Source: Myxococcales bacterium
GTDB taxonomy: Bacteria; Myxococcota_A; Polyangia; GCA-2747355
DNA: 40,981 nt
NCBI GenBank assembly: GCA_020431405.1
Contig: JAGQIK010000323.1
Span: forward strand, 1 to 40,981
Direction: 5' to 3'
Each line of letters starts with the position of its first letter. The first letter of the stretch is position 1. A program made the position numbers and the translations under genes. Below are positions 1 through 8,700 of this stretch, piece by piece. The notes under the pieces were generated by a model. The model had not been told where the DNA came from, searched no databases, and was given only the letters and a program-made list of their open reading frames with translations.

Positions 1-227
1 GTGGCCGCGGGCGCCGCTGGCGCGCGCGCGTCCGAACGCGTCGGTGACGCCGCGGCGCGCCTGCGTCGCGCGGCGCTCGTCCCGCGAGCTGGCGTCGAGC
101 CGGCAGGACGACAGCCCCCCAGCGGCAGCGCTACCCCCAAGAGCAGCAGCGCGGCCGTCGCTGCGAGTGGCGCCCTCGCACCCAGCGCCTCGCACCGCCG
201 CCGCGCCCTCTGTCGGTGGCGGCGCAT
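1..227 (-). CDS. Lipoprotein, N-terminal part only (runs off the left edge)
   Basis: Reading the minus strand from an ATG at 227 gives 75 open codons with no stop up to the window edge. The first 18 residues are basic (MRRHRQRARRR...), followed by a hydrophobic stretch at about residues 21-36 and a canonical lipobox LGGC at residues 36-39. After the cysteine comes a Ser/Thr/Ala/Pro/Arg-rich linker, as is usual for outer-membrane lipoproteins. It is divergent from the hydrolase at 298, with a 70-bp gap that must hold both promoters. The function cannot be told because the mature domain lies outside the window. The plus-strand frames over the same bases lack any recognisable protein and are taken as shadows. 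Confidence 0.55.
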   Translation of the reverse strand, partial: MRRHRQRARRRCEALGARAPLAATAALLLLGVALPLGGCRPAGSTPARGTSAARRRRAAASPTRSDARAPAAPAA

Positions 228-297
228 CTGCAAATGATGCGCTGTCACGGCGATCTGAACAAGAAATCAGCCTCCGATCTGGCATGCTCGCCTGCTC

Positions 298-981
298 ATG
301 CGGAAGCTGACCCTCGAGCTCGCCAGCGAAGGGCCCGCCGTCGGCCCCACCAGCGTTTCGGCGCTTTTTTCGCGCCCCGACGACGCCGACGTGCTGCTGG
401 TGCTGGCGCACGGCGCGGGCGCGGGCATGCACCACAGCTTCATGCAGGCCCTCGCAGAGCGGCTCGTCGCGTGCCGCGTGGCCGTGCTGCGCTATCAGTT
501 CGCCTACATGGAAGCCGGCCGGCGCCGCACCGATGCGCCAGCCAGAGCCCACGCCGCCGTCGCCGCCGCTTGCGCCGCCGCGACCGCCAACGCCCCCGAT
601 CTGCCCTGCTTCGCCGGCGGCAAGTCCTTCGGCGGGCGCATGACCTCGCAGCTCGCCGCCACGTCGGCGCTGCCGAACGTGCGCGGGCTGGTGTTCTTTG
701 GCTTCCCGCTGCACCCGGCGAAAAAGCCGTCGCAAAAGCGCGCCGAGCACCTCGCGCAGGTCACGCAGCCGATGCTCTTTCTGAGCGGCACGCGCGACGC
801 CCTCGCCGAGCTGTCGCTGCTCGAGCCGCTGGTGCGGCGGCTCGGGGCGCGCGCCACGCTGGCGCTCGTCGAAGGCGCCGACCACGGCTTCTCGGTGCTC
901 AAGCGTTCGGGGCGCACGGACGACGAGGTGCTCGACGAGCTCGCCGAGCGCGCCGCCTCGTGGATGCGCTCGCACGGTTGA
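298..981 (+). CDS. Alpha/beta hydrolase of the KANL3/Tex30 (dienelactone hydrolase-like) type
   Basis: This 227-residue protein has a complete small alpha/beta-hydrolase fold. A strand followed by LVLAHGAGAG lies at about residues 33-43 (oxyanion region), the nucleophile elbow GKSFGG puts Ser at 110, GTRDALA gives the acid Asp167, and ADHGF gives His196. The GAGAGM and GGKSFGGRM signatures match the KANL3/Tex30 family of uncharacterised bacterial hydrolases, so the substrate is unknown. There is no signal peptide, so it is probably cytosolic. It starts 70 bp from the divergent lipoprotein. The kinase start lies 50 bp downstream, so the two may be co-transcribed. Confidence 0.85.
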   Translation: MRKLTLELASEGPAVGPTSVSALFSRPDDADVLLVLAHGAGAGMHHSFMQALAERLVACRVAVLRYQFAYMEAGRRRTDAPARAHAAVAAACAAATANAPDLPCFAGGKSFGGRMTSQLAATSALPNVRGLVFFGFPLHPAKKPSQKRAEHLAQVTQPMLFLSGTRDALAELSLLEPLVRRLGARATLALVEGADHGFSVLKRSGRTDDEVLDELAERAASWMRSHG

Positions 982-1031
982 TGGCGCGACCCGCGGGGAA
1001 GTACCCTCCTCGCTCAACACGAGAGGCAGCC

Positions 1032-1967
1032 TTGAGCGACGAAAGCGGCCCAATCAACAGCGCCAACACCTTTCACGCCATGCGCTCGGGCAACATGGTG
1101 CTCGACGGGCGCTACGAGCTCTGCGAGTACCTCGGGCAGGGCGGCATGGGCCAGGTCTGGCAAGCGCGCGACAAGTGGCTCGAGATGGACGTCGCCGTCA
1201 AGCTGCTCACGCGGCAGACACGCGGCTTCAGCGAGGCGCACGATCGGCTGCGCGCCGAGTACAAGGCCATGGCGCGCCTCACGCACCCCAACGTGGTGCG
1301 CACGCACGGCTTTGGCAGAGCCAAGATCCCCGACATCCAGCGCGGTGGAGAGGTCGAGATCGACTACTTCACAATGCAGCTCGTGCCGCCGCCGCGCCAT
1401 ACGATCGAAGACCTCCTCGAGCAGGGCTCGCTGCCCGTGCCGCGCGCCTTTCGCCTCGCGCGCGATCTCGCCGAGGCGCTGCTGGCGCTCGAGGTCGCCG
1501 GCATCGTGCACGGCGACTTCAAGCCTTCCAACATCTTCGTCGTCGAGACCGACGAAGGCCTCTCGGCGTTGCTCGGCGACCTCAGCTCCTGCCGCCTGCC
1601 CGAGCAGCCGCCCGAGCCCGTGCGTACCGGCACACCACCCTACATGGCGCCCGAGCTGCTCGATGACGCCCTCGGCGAGCACCCCATCGCCAGCGTCACC
1701 ACGTCGGTGGACGTGTGGGCCTTCGGCACCGTGCTCTACGAGATGCTCGTCGGCGAAGCGCTCTTTCCAACCTCACATCACGCGCCGTCGCTGATCGACA
1801 ACGCCCGCGCCGTGCGCCAGCTGATGACCCCCGAGCACATCGACGCGCGCGTCGAGGCGGTCGACAGCATGAGCCGCCGCGTGAAGGACATGATCAAGCG
1901 CTGCCTGGCGCTCGAGCCGTCGCAGCGCGGCGGCGCCGAAGATGTCAAAGCCGCGCTCGTGCTGTAG
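1032..1967 (+). CDS. Soluble eukaryote-like serine/threonine protein kinase
   Basis: This 311-residue protein is almost only a kinase domain. The Gly loop LGQGGMG is at residues 34-40, the ATP-anchoring Lys is in AVK (57), the catalytic loop HGDFKPSN is at 160-167 and the APE motif is at 206-208. I chose the TTG at 1032 because GAGAGG precedes it by 5 bases; the open frame continues to 216 but only through the hydrolase in another frame. An ATG at 1080 is the alternative. Two key motifs deviate: HRD is HGD, making it a non-RD kinase, and DFG is DLS (183-185). Asp162, Asp183 and Asn167 remain, so activity is plausible. There is no membrane segment or sensor domain, unlike PknB-type kinases. 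The substrate is unknown. Confidence 0.88.
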   Translation: MSDESGPINSANTFHAMRSGNMVLDGRYELCEYLGQGGMGQVWQARDKWLEMDVAVKLLTRQTRGFSEAHDRLRAEYKAMARLTHPNVVRTHGFGRAKIPDIQRGGEVEIDYFTMQLVPPPRHTIEDLLEQGSLPVPRAFRLARDLAEALLALEVAGIVHGDFKPSNIFVVETDEGLSALLGDLSSCRLPEQPPEPVRTGTPPYMAPELLDDALGEHPIASVTTSVDVWAFGTVLYEMLVGEALFPTSHHAPSLIDNARAVRQLMTPEHIDARVEAVDSMSRRVKDMIKRCLALEPSQRGGAEDVKAALVL

Positions 1968-2127
1968 CGGCCCGTTGATAAATCCGGACCGAGCGAGGTG
2001 CGTCCCTGCGTGCCGCTGGCAAGGCGCGAGGAGGAGGCATATCGGGGCATACGTCGACGACGAGCAACGCAGTCAGCGGTGCGCAGGGGCGTGCATCGCG
2101 ACGGGAGGGTTTGTCAACGGGCTGCTA
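1965..2127 (+). ncRNA. Long fold-back element / candidate structured RNA
   Basis: The gap after the kinase is occupied by a 163-base imperfect inverted repeat. The outer arms, 1965-1982 and 2110-2127 (18 nt each), pair with 16 Watson-Crick and 2 G-U pairs. The inner arms, 1998-2020 and 2072-2094 (23 nt each), pair with 17 Watson-Crick and 6 G-U pairs. Between them lie equal 15-nt internal segments that pair in part (GCGA at 1993-1996 with TCGC at 2096-2099). The roughly 50-nt apical part holds a purine run GAGGAGGAGG. All eight non-canonical positions are G-U when the plus strand is the RNA; on the other strand they would be A-C mismatches. The left arm begins with the kinase stop codon TAG. 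It may be a mobile fold-back (MITE-like) repeat, a 3'-UTR structure or a small RNA. I saw no second copy in the window. Confidence 0.55.
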
Positions 2128-2168
2128 GCGGTACACTATCGAGCGCGGCCGTCGATGTAGGGGGTGAG

Positions 2169-2753
2169 ATGAACCGCACAAAAGCCACGATCGTCGCAGC
2201 GGCGCTGATGGCGTTCGGCTGCGGACAGCCTCCTGCCCACACCACAAGCGGCACCGCCGGCGCGGTTGCTGCGCGCGAAGGTGATCGTCTCGAGGTCCGC
2301 CGCGACGGCGATCACGTCACCGTACGCGTGCGCCCGCCCAGCGCCGCGCTCGCGCGCACCGACGAGCTGCACCTCGTCGCAGGCGTGACGTTTCGCGAGC
2401 ACGATCGCCAACGCGGCCTCGCCACCGTGCTCGTCGGCTTTCGCCGCGTCGGCGAGGCGTTCCGCTTCGCTAGCTGCCGCACGATCACGTTTCACGCCGC
2501 CGGCAAGCTTGTCGGCCAGACGCTGCTGCGCCGCGAAGCGCAGATCGGCGGCAAGCGCGTGCACGAGCTGGTCTTCGCGCTGCTGCCCGCCGCCGCCGCG
2601 CGCCGCCTGGCCAGCGCCGAGCGCATCTCCGTCGGCCTCTGCGGCGAGCGCTTCCCCATCAGCGACGCCGAGCATCGCCAGCTGCGCCGCTTCGTCGCGC
2701 GCCTCGCCGACCTGCGCAGCGGCTCGCTGCCCGCCGTGGTCACCCAGCGCTAG
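2169..2753 (+). CDS. Small putative lipoprotein of unknown function
   Basis: This 194-residue protein starts at an ATG preceded by a purine-rich GGGGTGAG. A hydrophobic N-terminus (residues about 5-16) ends in AFGC (Cys18), a relaxed lipobox, followed by a Thr/Ser/Gly linker. The mature part is rich in beta-prone segments (LEVRRDGDHVTVRVRP, LVAGVTFREHD, ASCRTITFHA) and ends without membrane segments. I do not recognise the family. The open frame upstream to 1998 crosses the fold-back element and was not used. It converges on the Nudix gene with a 9-base gap that includes the palindrome AGCGCT. Confidence 0.7.
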   Translation: MNRTKATIVAAALMAFGCGQPPAHTTSGTAGAVAAREGDRLEVRRDGDHVTVRVRPPSAALARTDELHLVAGVTFREHDRQRGLATVLVGFRRVGEAFRFASCRTITFHAAGKLVGQTLLRREAQIGGKRVHELVFALLPAAAARRLASAERISVGLCGERFPISDAEHRQLRRFVARLADLRSGSLPAVVTQR

Positions 2754-2762
2754 CGCCGAGCG

Positions 2763-3293
2763 CTACGCCCGAGCAAAGCGCTCGTAGTAGAGCAGCACCG
2801 CGATGGTCTTGGCGTCTTCGATCACGCCGTCGCGCACCATCGTGATCGCCTCGTCGAAGGCGCGCGTCTCGGCGACGATCTGCTCGGTGGCCTCGAGCTT
2901 CTGACCCACCGGCGTCAGCCCGCGCGCGACGTAAGCGAACATGCGCTCGGTGCACCACCCGGGCACCGGCAGAAACTGCATCAGCGCCTCGATGTGGGCT
3001 GCGCGATAGCCCGTCTCCTCTTCGAGCTCGCGCGCGGCGCAGGGCGCGGGGTCCTCACCCGGCTCGAGCGTGCCCGCCGGAAGCTCCCACAGCTCGCGTC
3101 CCACGGCATAGCGGTGGTTTCGGATCAGCACCAGGCGCTCGTCATCGAGCATGGGCAGGATCACCACCGACCCCGGATGCACCACCAGCTCGCGCTCGCG
3201 CGTCGACCCGTCGTGCGCCGCGACGGTCACACGCTCGACATCGAACTTCGCGCCTCGCAGCAGCCGCTGCCGTGATCCGGGCTCGTTGGACAT
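2763..3293 (-). CDS. Nudix hydrolase, ADP-ribose pyrophosphatase type
   Basis: This 176-residue protein contains a complete Nudix box of the form G-x5-E-x7-RE-L-x-EE-x-G-Y at about residues 72-94 (RELEEETGY is its second half), which binds Mg2+ and cleaves nucleoside diphosphate linkages. The flanking sequence (LIRNHRYAVGRELWELPAG before it, PVPGWCTERMFAYVA after it) matches the NudF/ADP-ribose pyrophosphatase subgroup, so an ADP-ribose- or NDP-sugar-type substrate is likely. The start could be this ATG or a GTG three codons upstream (3302); neither has a clear Shine-Dalgarno sequence. It is divergent from the SDR/Rieske pair and probably cytosolic. Confidence 0.87.
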   Translation of the reverse strand: MSNEPGSRQRLLRGAKFDVERVTVAAHDGSTRERELVVHPGSVVILPMLDDERLVLIRNHRYAVGRELWELPAGTLEPGEDPAPCAARELEEETGYRAAHIEALMQFLPVPGWCTERMFAYVARGLTPVGQKLEATEQIVAETRAFDEAITMVRDGVIEDAKTIAVLLYYERFARA

Positions 3294-3396
3294 GACAGGC
3301 ACTATAGCGACTGGCGCCGCCTCTGTGTTATACGCCGCGGATTCGCTGGCCGCGGAGCGGTCGGCGTCCCAGACGCGCGCACGAGGAGGCGGTTTG

Positions 3397-4575
3397 ATGT
3401 CAGATTCCCGAGTGAATTCGAAGATACCGGTCGAGCGTCACTTCGCCGGCAAGGTGCTCGTGACCGGCGCCGCTGGACACCTCGGGGCCAACCTCGTGCA
3501 CGAGCTTCTGCGGCAGGGCCGCGACGTGCGCGTGATGCTTCGCGACGGCAGCAACAACGCCGCCATGGATGGGCTGCCGGTAGAGCGACTGCGCGGCGAC
3601 CTGCGCGACCCGCGCGCCTGCGACGAGGCCGTGCGCGACTGCGAGACCGTCTACCACTGCGCCGCCAAGCTCTCCACGATCAACGGCAACCAGAGCGAGA
3701 AGCGCGAGATCTTCGAGTGCAACGTGCTCGGCACGCGCAACATCCTGCGCGCCGCACGCGCCGCCGGCGTCGAGCGCACCGTGGTGACCGGCTCCTTCTC
3801 CGCCGTGGGCCACGACCTCGACGAGCCTGGCCGCCCCGCCGACGAGACCGTCCCGTTCTTTCCCTTCGAGCACCACCTGCCCTACGCGCGCAGCAAAGTG
3901 CTCGTCGAGCACGAGTGCCTCAAGGCCGCTGTCGAAGGTCAGGACGTCGTGATCGCCACGTCGTGCGCGATCCTCGGCCCGCACGACTACAAGCCGTCGC
4001 GCATGGGCCAGGTGCTGATCGATCTGACCCACGGCCGGCTGCGCGCCTATATCCCGGGCGGCGGCTTCGAGTTCGTCGCCGCGCGCGACATCGTCGCTGG
4101 CCACCTGCTCGCCATGAGCCGCGGCCGCAGCGGTCAGAAGTATGTCTTCGCCAGCGAGTGGAATTCGCTCGAGGACGTGCTCAAGATCTACTCCGAGGTC
4201 AGCGGCAAGCCGCTGCCGCGCCTGCGCCTGCCGGCGCCGCTGCTGCAGCCTATCGCCGAGATCACCAACTTCCTGCTCGCCAACTTCTTCCCCAACGCGC
4301 CGCAAGGCCGGCTCACGCCGGCGGCGATCCGCATCCTAACGCTGCAGCGTCGCGCCGACCTGACCAAGGCCAAGACCGAGCTCGGCTACGAGCCCACCGA
4401 CATCCGCTCGGCCGTCGCCGAAGCGTACGACGACTTCGCGCGCCGCGGCCTGGTGCCTCGCCGACCGCAGGTGCAGGTGCCGGTTAAGCCCGCGGCGCCG
4501 CGCTTTGAAGCCCGTGCCGCCGCTCCGGCGCGCGAGCCAGTGGTGACCGAGATCAACAGCCGCGCCACGGCGTGA
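3397..4575 (+). CDS. NAD(P)-dependent SDR reductase, 3-beta-HSD/epimerase type (SdmB-like candidate)
   Basis: This 392-residue protein is an extended short-chain dehydrogenase. The Rossmann motif GAAGHLG is at residues 24-30, the catalytic Ser is near 133-135 (TGSFS), and YARSK gives Tyr163/Lys167. Overall it resembles 3-beta-hydroxysteroid dehydrogenase-like and NAD-dependent epimerase proteins. After about residue 345 comes an Ala/Pro/Arg-rich tail unusual for the family. The start is the ATG 7 bases after a perfect GAGGAGG (3383-3389). The next gene, a Rieske oxygenase, begins 17 bases after its stop, so the two form an operon. Bacterial sterol C-4 demethylation uses exactly such a Rieske oxygenase (SdmA) plus 3-beta-HSD-like reductase (SdmB). 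The sterol role is an inference; sugar or aromatic substrates are possible. Confidence 0.85.
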   Translation: MSDSRVNSKIPVERHFAGKVLVTGAAGHLGANLVHELLRQGRDVRVMLRDGSNNAAMDGLPVERLRGDLRDPRACDEAVRDCETVYHCAAKLSTINGNQSEKREIFECNVLGTRNILRAARAAGVERTVVTGSFSAVGHDLDEPGRPADETVPFFPFEHHLPYARSKVLVEHECLKAAVEGQDVVIATSCAILGPHDYKPSRMGQVLIDLTHGRLRAYIPGGGFEFVAARDIVAGHLLAMSRGRSGQKYVFASEWNSLEDVLKIYSEVSGKPLPRLRLPAPLLQPIAEITNFLLANFFPNAPQGRLTPAAIRILTLQRRADLTKAKTELGYEPTDIRSAVAEAYDDFARRGLVPRRPQVQVPVKPAAPRFEARAAAPAREPVVTEINSRATA

Positions 4576-4592
4576 GTCACGGAGTCAGCACG

Positions 4593-5708
4593 ATGAGCGT
4601 TCGCAAGCCGAGCCCGCCGAGCTTCGACGACGCGCGCAACCGCCGCCAGAAGGTGCGCTCCGCCGGCCTCGACCCCAACTACTGGTACGCCGTCGAGCAC
4701 GACCACAAGCTCGGCAAAGGCGAGGCCGTAGAGGTCACCTTCTGGGGCGAGTCGGTGGCGCTGTGGCGCGACGAGAACGGCGCGCTGCACGCCATCGAGG
4801 ACCGCTGCTGTCACCGCCAGCTGCGCCTCTCGCAGGGCGAGGTGCGCGGCTGCCAGCTGGTCTGCAAGTACCACGGCTGGTGCTACGACGGCAGCGGCGA
4901 GGTGGTCGACATCCCGCACGAGACCTTCGGCCGCAAGAAGCCCGCGCTGCGCGTGCGACAGTATCCGCTGCGCGTTCGCTACGGGCTGATCTGGATCTTC
5001 TTCGGCGACCCCGCGCGTGCTGACGGCGTGCCGATGCCCGAGATCCCCGAGCTCGAGGGCGATGATCGCTGGGCCTGCGTTCCGGTGGATTTCACCTGGA
5101 ACGCGCACCACTCGATGATCATCGACAACGTCAGCGACTTCACGCACGCCTACCTGCACAAGAAGTACAAGCCGTTCGATGGCGCCTCGAAGCTGACCCG
5201 CCTCGTCGAAGAAGACGACCGCGTGCTGATGAGCTACGACACCAAGGTCGGCGGCGGCAAGATCTCGGGCATGTTCGTCGATCGCAAGGCCGTCGACACG
5301 AGCTCGATGGACCTTGGCTACCAATACCCCTACCAGTGGTCCAACACGGACAACGCGATCAAGCACTGGTGCCTGGTGCTGCCCGAGAGCGAAGAGCGCA
5401 CGCGCGTGTTCTTCCTCTTCTACTTCAAGTCGTTCAAGGTGCCGCTGACGCCGCTCAAGATCCCACGCTGGCTGATGACGCCATTTCTGCGCATCTCCAA
5501 CGAGCTGCTCGTCAAGCCGCTGCTCGCCGAAGACGGCTGGGCCGTCGAGGAAGAGCAGGAGGGTTGGCGGCGCCACTGGGACGCCCCAATCGCCGAGCTC
5601 AACCCCGCGGTGCACGCCATGCAGACGCTGACGATCCGCAAGTGGGAGGAGTATCTCGCCAGCCAGCAAGGCGAGAGCCGGCGCCCGCGCCTCTCGGCCG
5701 AAGGCTAG
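4593..5708 (+). CDS. Rieske [2Fe-2S] non-haem iron oxygenase (SdmA-like candidate)
   Basis: This 371-residue protein is a full-length Rieske oxygenase alpha subunit. The cluster ligands are Cys72-x-His74 and Cys91-x2-His94 (CCH...CKYHGW). The mononuclear iron site lies in NVSDFTHAYLH, with Asn179, Asp182, His185 and His189 as the likely bridging and ligand residues. The C-terminal half is the substrate-binding catalytic domain. I chose the ATG at 4593, which has GGAG 8 bases upstream; a GTG at 4572 overlaps the SDR stop. No ferredoxin or reductase gene is nearby, so electrons must come from elsewhere. With the upstream SDR it makes a monooxygenase/dehydrogenase pair suited to oxidative removal of a methyl group. 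The substrate is not shown by the sequence. Confidence 0.9.
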   Translation: MSVRKPSPPSFDDARNRRQKVRSAGLDPNYWYAVEHDHKLGKGEAVEVTFWGESVALWRDENGALHAIEDRCCHRQLRLSQGEVRGCQLVCKYHGWCYDGSGEVVDIPHETFGRKKPALRVRQYPLRVRYGLIWIFFGDPARADGVPMPEIPELEGDDRWACVPVDFTWNAHHSMIIDNVSDFTHAYLHKKYKPFDGASKLTRLVEEDDRVLMSYDTKVGGGKISGMFVDRKAVDTSSMDLGYQYPYQWSNTDNAIKHWCLVLPESEERTRVFFLFYFKSFKVPLTPLKIPRWLMTPFLRISNELLVKPLLAEDGWAVEEEQEGWRRHWDAPIAELNPAVHAMQTLTIRKWEEYLASQQGESRRPRLSAEG

Positions 5709-5720
5709 CGTTATCCCTCG

Positions 5721-8700
5721 CTAGAGCTTGCGCTTGACCGTCATCACCTCGACGAAGGTGCGGTCCTTCATCACGACGAACGACTTCTCGCGGAACGACA
5801 GCTTGCCGCGCCCGTCGTGCTGCACCACCTGCACGCTACCCATGCCGTAGCCCATCGGCCCGCGCCGGTAGTAGTTGACCTGCAGCGTGTAGGGGAAGGC
5901 CTTGGCGCGGCCGTCGATGACAAACGCCTCGGGGCCGTAGCCGGTGGTGACGTCCGCGTAGAGCTCGCCGCCCGAGGCGAGATGCTTGTGGCTGTAGAAC
6001 GCCTTGTTGTTGTAGCGGTCATAGATGTGCAGATCGACGTCGTTGGCGTCGGTCTCCCAGCTCATGACGAAGCGCAACGATGGCCGGCGCGCGACGCCCA
6101 CGCCGAGAGCAGCCAGTCGGCGGCGAAGCGCCTTGTCCTCGCGCGGCGCTTTGCGCAGCCACGCGGCGGCCACGAGCCCCAGGTCATCGCGCATCACGCG
6201 CCGCACGCCACGAAAGCGTCCGCCCGGGTAGCTGCGCTGCAGCGCGCGCTCGAGCACAGAGAAGGCCTTGGCGTAATGGCCCGCGCGCAGCTCGGCGTAA
6301 GCGAGCAGCCGATGGCTGTTGGGGTGATCGGCGCGCTGCTTGGCAGCCACGGCATACGTATCGCGCGCCAGCGCCAGCGAGGGCTTGTCGGCAAGCGCGC
6401 TCAGTCGGTTGCCGGCGAAGCGGCGCATGTCCGCGCGCGACGGAAACAGATCGATGATCGAGCCGAAAGCGCGCGCCGCGCGCTGGCGCAGCCCCTTGGC
6501 GAAGAGTGCATCGCCGAGGCCGACGAGCGCGAGCACGTCGCCCGGTTTTTCGTCGCGCCAGCGACGCGCGAAGGCGAGCGCGCGATCGATCTTTCGCTGC
6601 GCCAGCATCGTCGTGACCTGCGCCAGCTTGCCCGTCAGGCCCGAGGCGGCACCGAGTCGCGGGCGCGCAGGTGCTGTCGGCGGGCGGTCTCGCAACACGC
6701 TCGGGGCAAGGCCGGTTCCCGAGTGGCGGAAAACGAAGGGATACGTCACGACAACGATGCCGCCGCCGCGCGCGGCCGGGAAGCGCCAGCGCCCCACCGC
6801 GCGCGAGACGCAGCGCGCGACGCGGTCGATGCCGCGGCCAGCGATGCGCCGCGGCACGGCGCTGCGTACGTGACCGGTGCCGTCGATGACGAAGCGCACG
6901 TCGAGGCGTCCGAAGTCCGCCACGGCCCCCGCACGCTGGTAGCAGGTGCGCACCTCGTCGATGTGTCGCCTGACGACGCGACGGATCATCGAGCGGCTCA
7001 GCGAGCCCAGCACGGTGGCACGCCCGGTGACCACGCGCGGCCTAGCCATGCGGCGACGAGCCACCCGCAGCCCCCTGCGAACGGGGCGCGCGAGCGCAGC
7101 GCGCGCACGGATCCGACGGCCTCCGCCGAGCGCGCCGTCGATCAGGGCGTCGAGCGAGTCGCGTCTGCGTCGCGAGGCCACCCGCCCACTGCCGCGCCCC
7201 ACGCCAAGGCCGCCGATGCCGTGGCTGTCGCCAACACGGTTGCCGACGAGCCCACCGAGCGCGTCACGCGCGTCGGTACCCAACGCCGTGTTGCCACCGC
7301 CACCACCGCCCGCGCCACGCCGGATGCTGCCCAGATCCCCGATGCGTCCCTCGCCCGTTCCACCGCCGCCTCGCCCCGTCCCGGTGACCCCCATCCCACT
7401 TAGCCGCGGCCCGCGCAGCCCATAGCGTCCTGACATCTTGCCGCTGCGGCCACGCCGCGACCCAGCCCGCTTGAGCCAGCCCGGCGCTGCGCCACTGCCC
7501 GCCGCGATGTCCTTCTTCTCCTCCTTCTTGCCGCCTTTCTCTGCCAGCTCCCGCCGCGCGGTGGTGTGCTTGCGCGAGCGCGCCGCGAGACCGCGGTGCG
7601 TCAGCGTCGGGCCCAGAGGCGTGACGGCGAGGATGTCGCTCAGCGCGCGGCGATCGAGCCCGAAGCGCCGGTAGTCGTACTCGGTCTCGAGCACGAGCAG
7701 CGCGGTGTAGTCGCTGAGCACGCGGTTGGTCGTCGAGAGCCGCACGACGCGCTCGGCGAGCTTTCGGCGCGTAGCAGCGTCCTTCGCCGAGAGCGTGGCG
7801 ATCTGCGCCTGCAGCGAGGCGATGCGCGCGCGCACGAACGCGCGATCCAGCAGCGCGCTCTCCACCGGCGACAGCGTCACGCGCGAGCGCTGTTCGCCAA
7901 CGCTGACCTGCAGCGTGCGCGCCTCGCGGGCGCCGAGCGCGCTGTCGAGCTCGGCGTAGACCAGCGCCTCGTCACCGTCTTGAACGCCGTCGAGGTGCTC
8001 GGGATAGGTGAACGCGGCGCCGCCCACGGCCACCTTGACGCGCGACGCCGTGGCGCGAGATAGGCGAGACACCACGCGATCGAGCGCCTGGTCGCGATCG
8101 ATAAGCAGCCCGTCGGCCGGCAGCGCGCCGCGCACCACCGTCGCGAGCGCGGTCTCGTCGCGGATGCCGCCCACCACCAGCGCGTCGGCGCGCTGCGTCT
8201 CTGGCTTGAGCGCCTCGGTCAGCTTGCCCAGCCCGCTGCGCTTGCCCGCGGTCAGCACGCCGTCGCTAATGATCAGCACGCGCGCGCGATCGCGCTGCGC
8301 CTTAGCCCAGCGCAGCGCCCGAGAAAGGTCCGACGCGCCCAGCGCGCCGTGCGCTCGCATCGACGCGATCTGCGCGGCGCCGAAGCCGTCGGCCCGCCCG
8401 CGATAGATCTCGCGCACGACCTGGTCGTAGCAAGCCACCACCAGCGGCATCGCGCCACCGTGCTTCTTTCGCAGCGCCTCGACCAGGGCGCCGAAACTCT
8501 TCAGCTGTCGCGCGAAGCCCAACGCGCGCGAGGCGCTGCTGTCGAACAGCACCAGCAAGCTCTTGATGCCAACGGGCCTGCGCGTGAGGCGCACGCGAGC
8601 GCGCACCACGGCGAGCTTGCCGCTGACGAGGCCGCCCACGCGGGCGCTGCCGTGTACCAGCGCGTCGCCAGCCGGCTTCTGATCACGCAGCGCCAGCGTG

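Noticed and set aside
504-917. Antisense open frame over the hydrolase
   Set aside because: High-GC shadow of a gene with a complete catalytic triad.
216-1031. Open frame that would extend the kinase upstream by 272 codons
   Set aside because: It overlaps the alpha/beta hydrolase in another frame, is Arg-rich shadow-like sequence, and lacks family similarity; a TTG with a good ribosome site sits at 1032.
3400-4305. Antisense open frame over the SDR gene
   Set aside because: No recognisable domain, while the plus strand has Rossmann and YxxxK motifs.
5705-5724. Palindrome CTAGCG-N8-CGCTAG between the Rieske gene and the VIT/vWA gene
   Set aside because: Only a 6-bp stem, mostly made by the two facing TAG stops; not convincing as a terminator.
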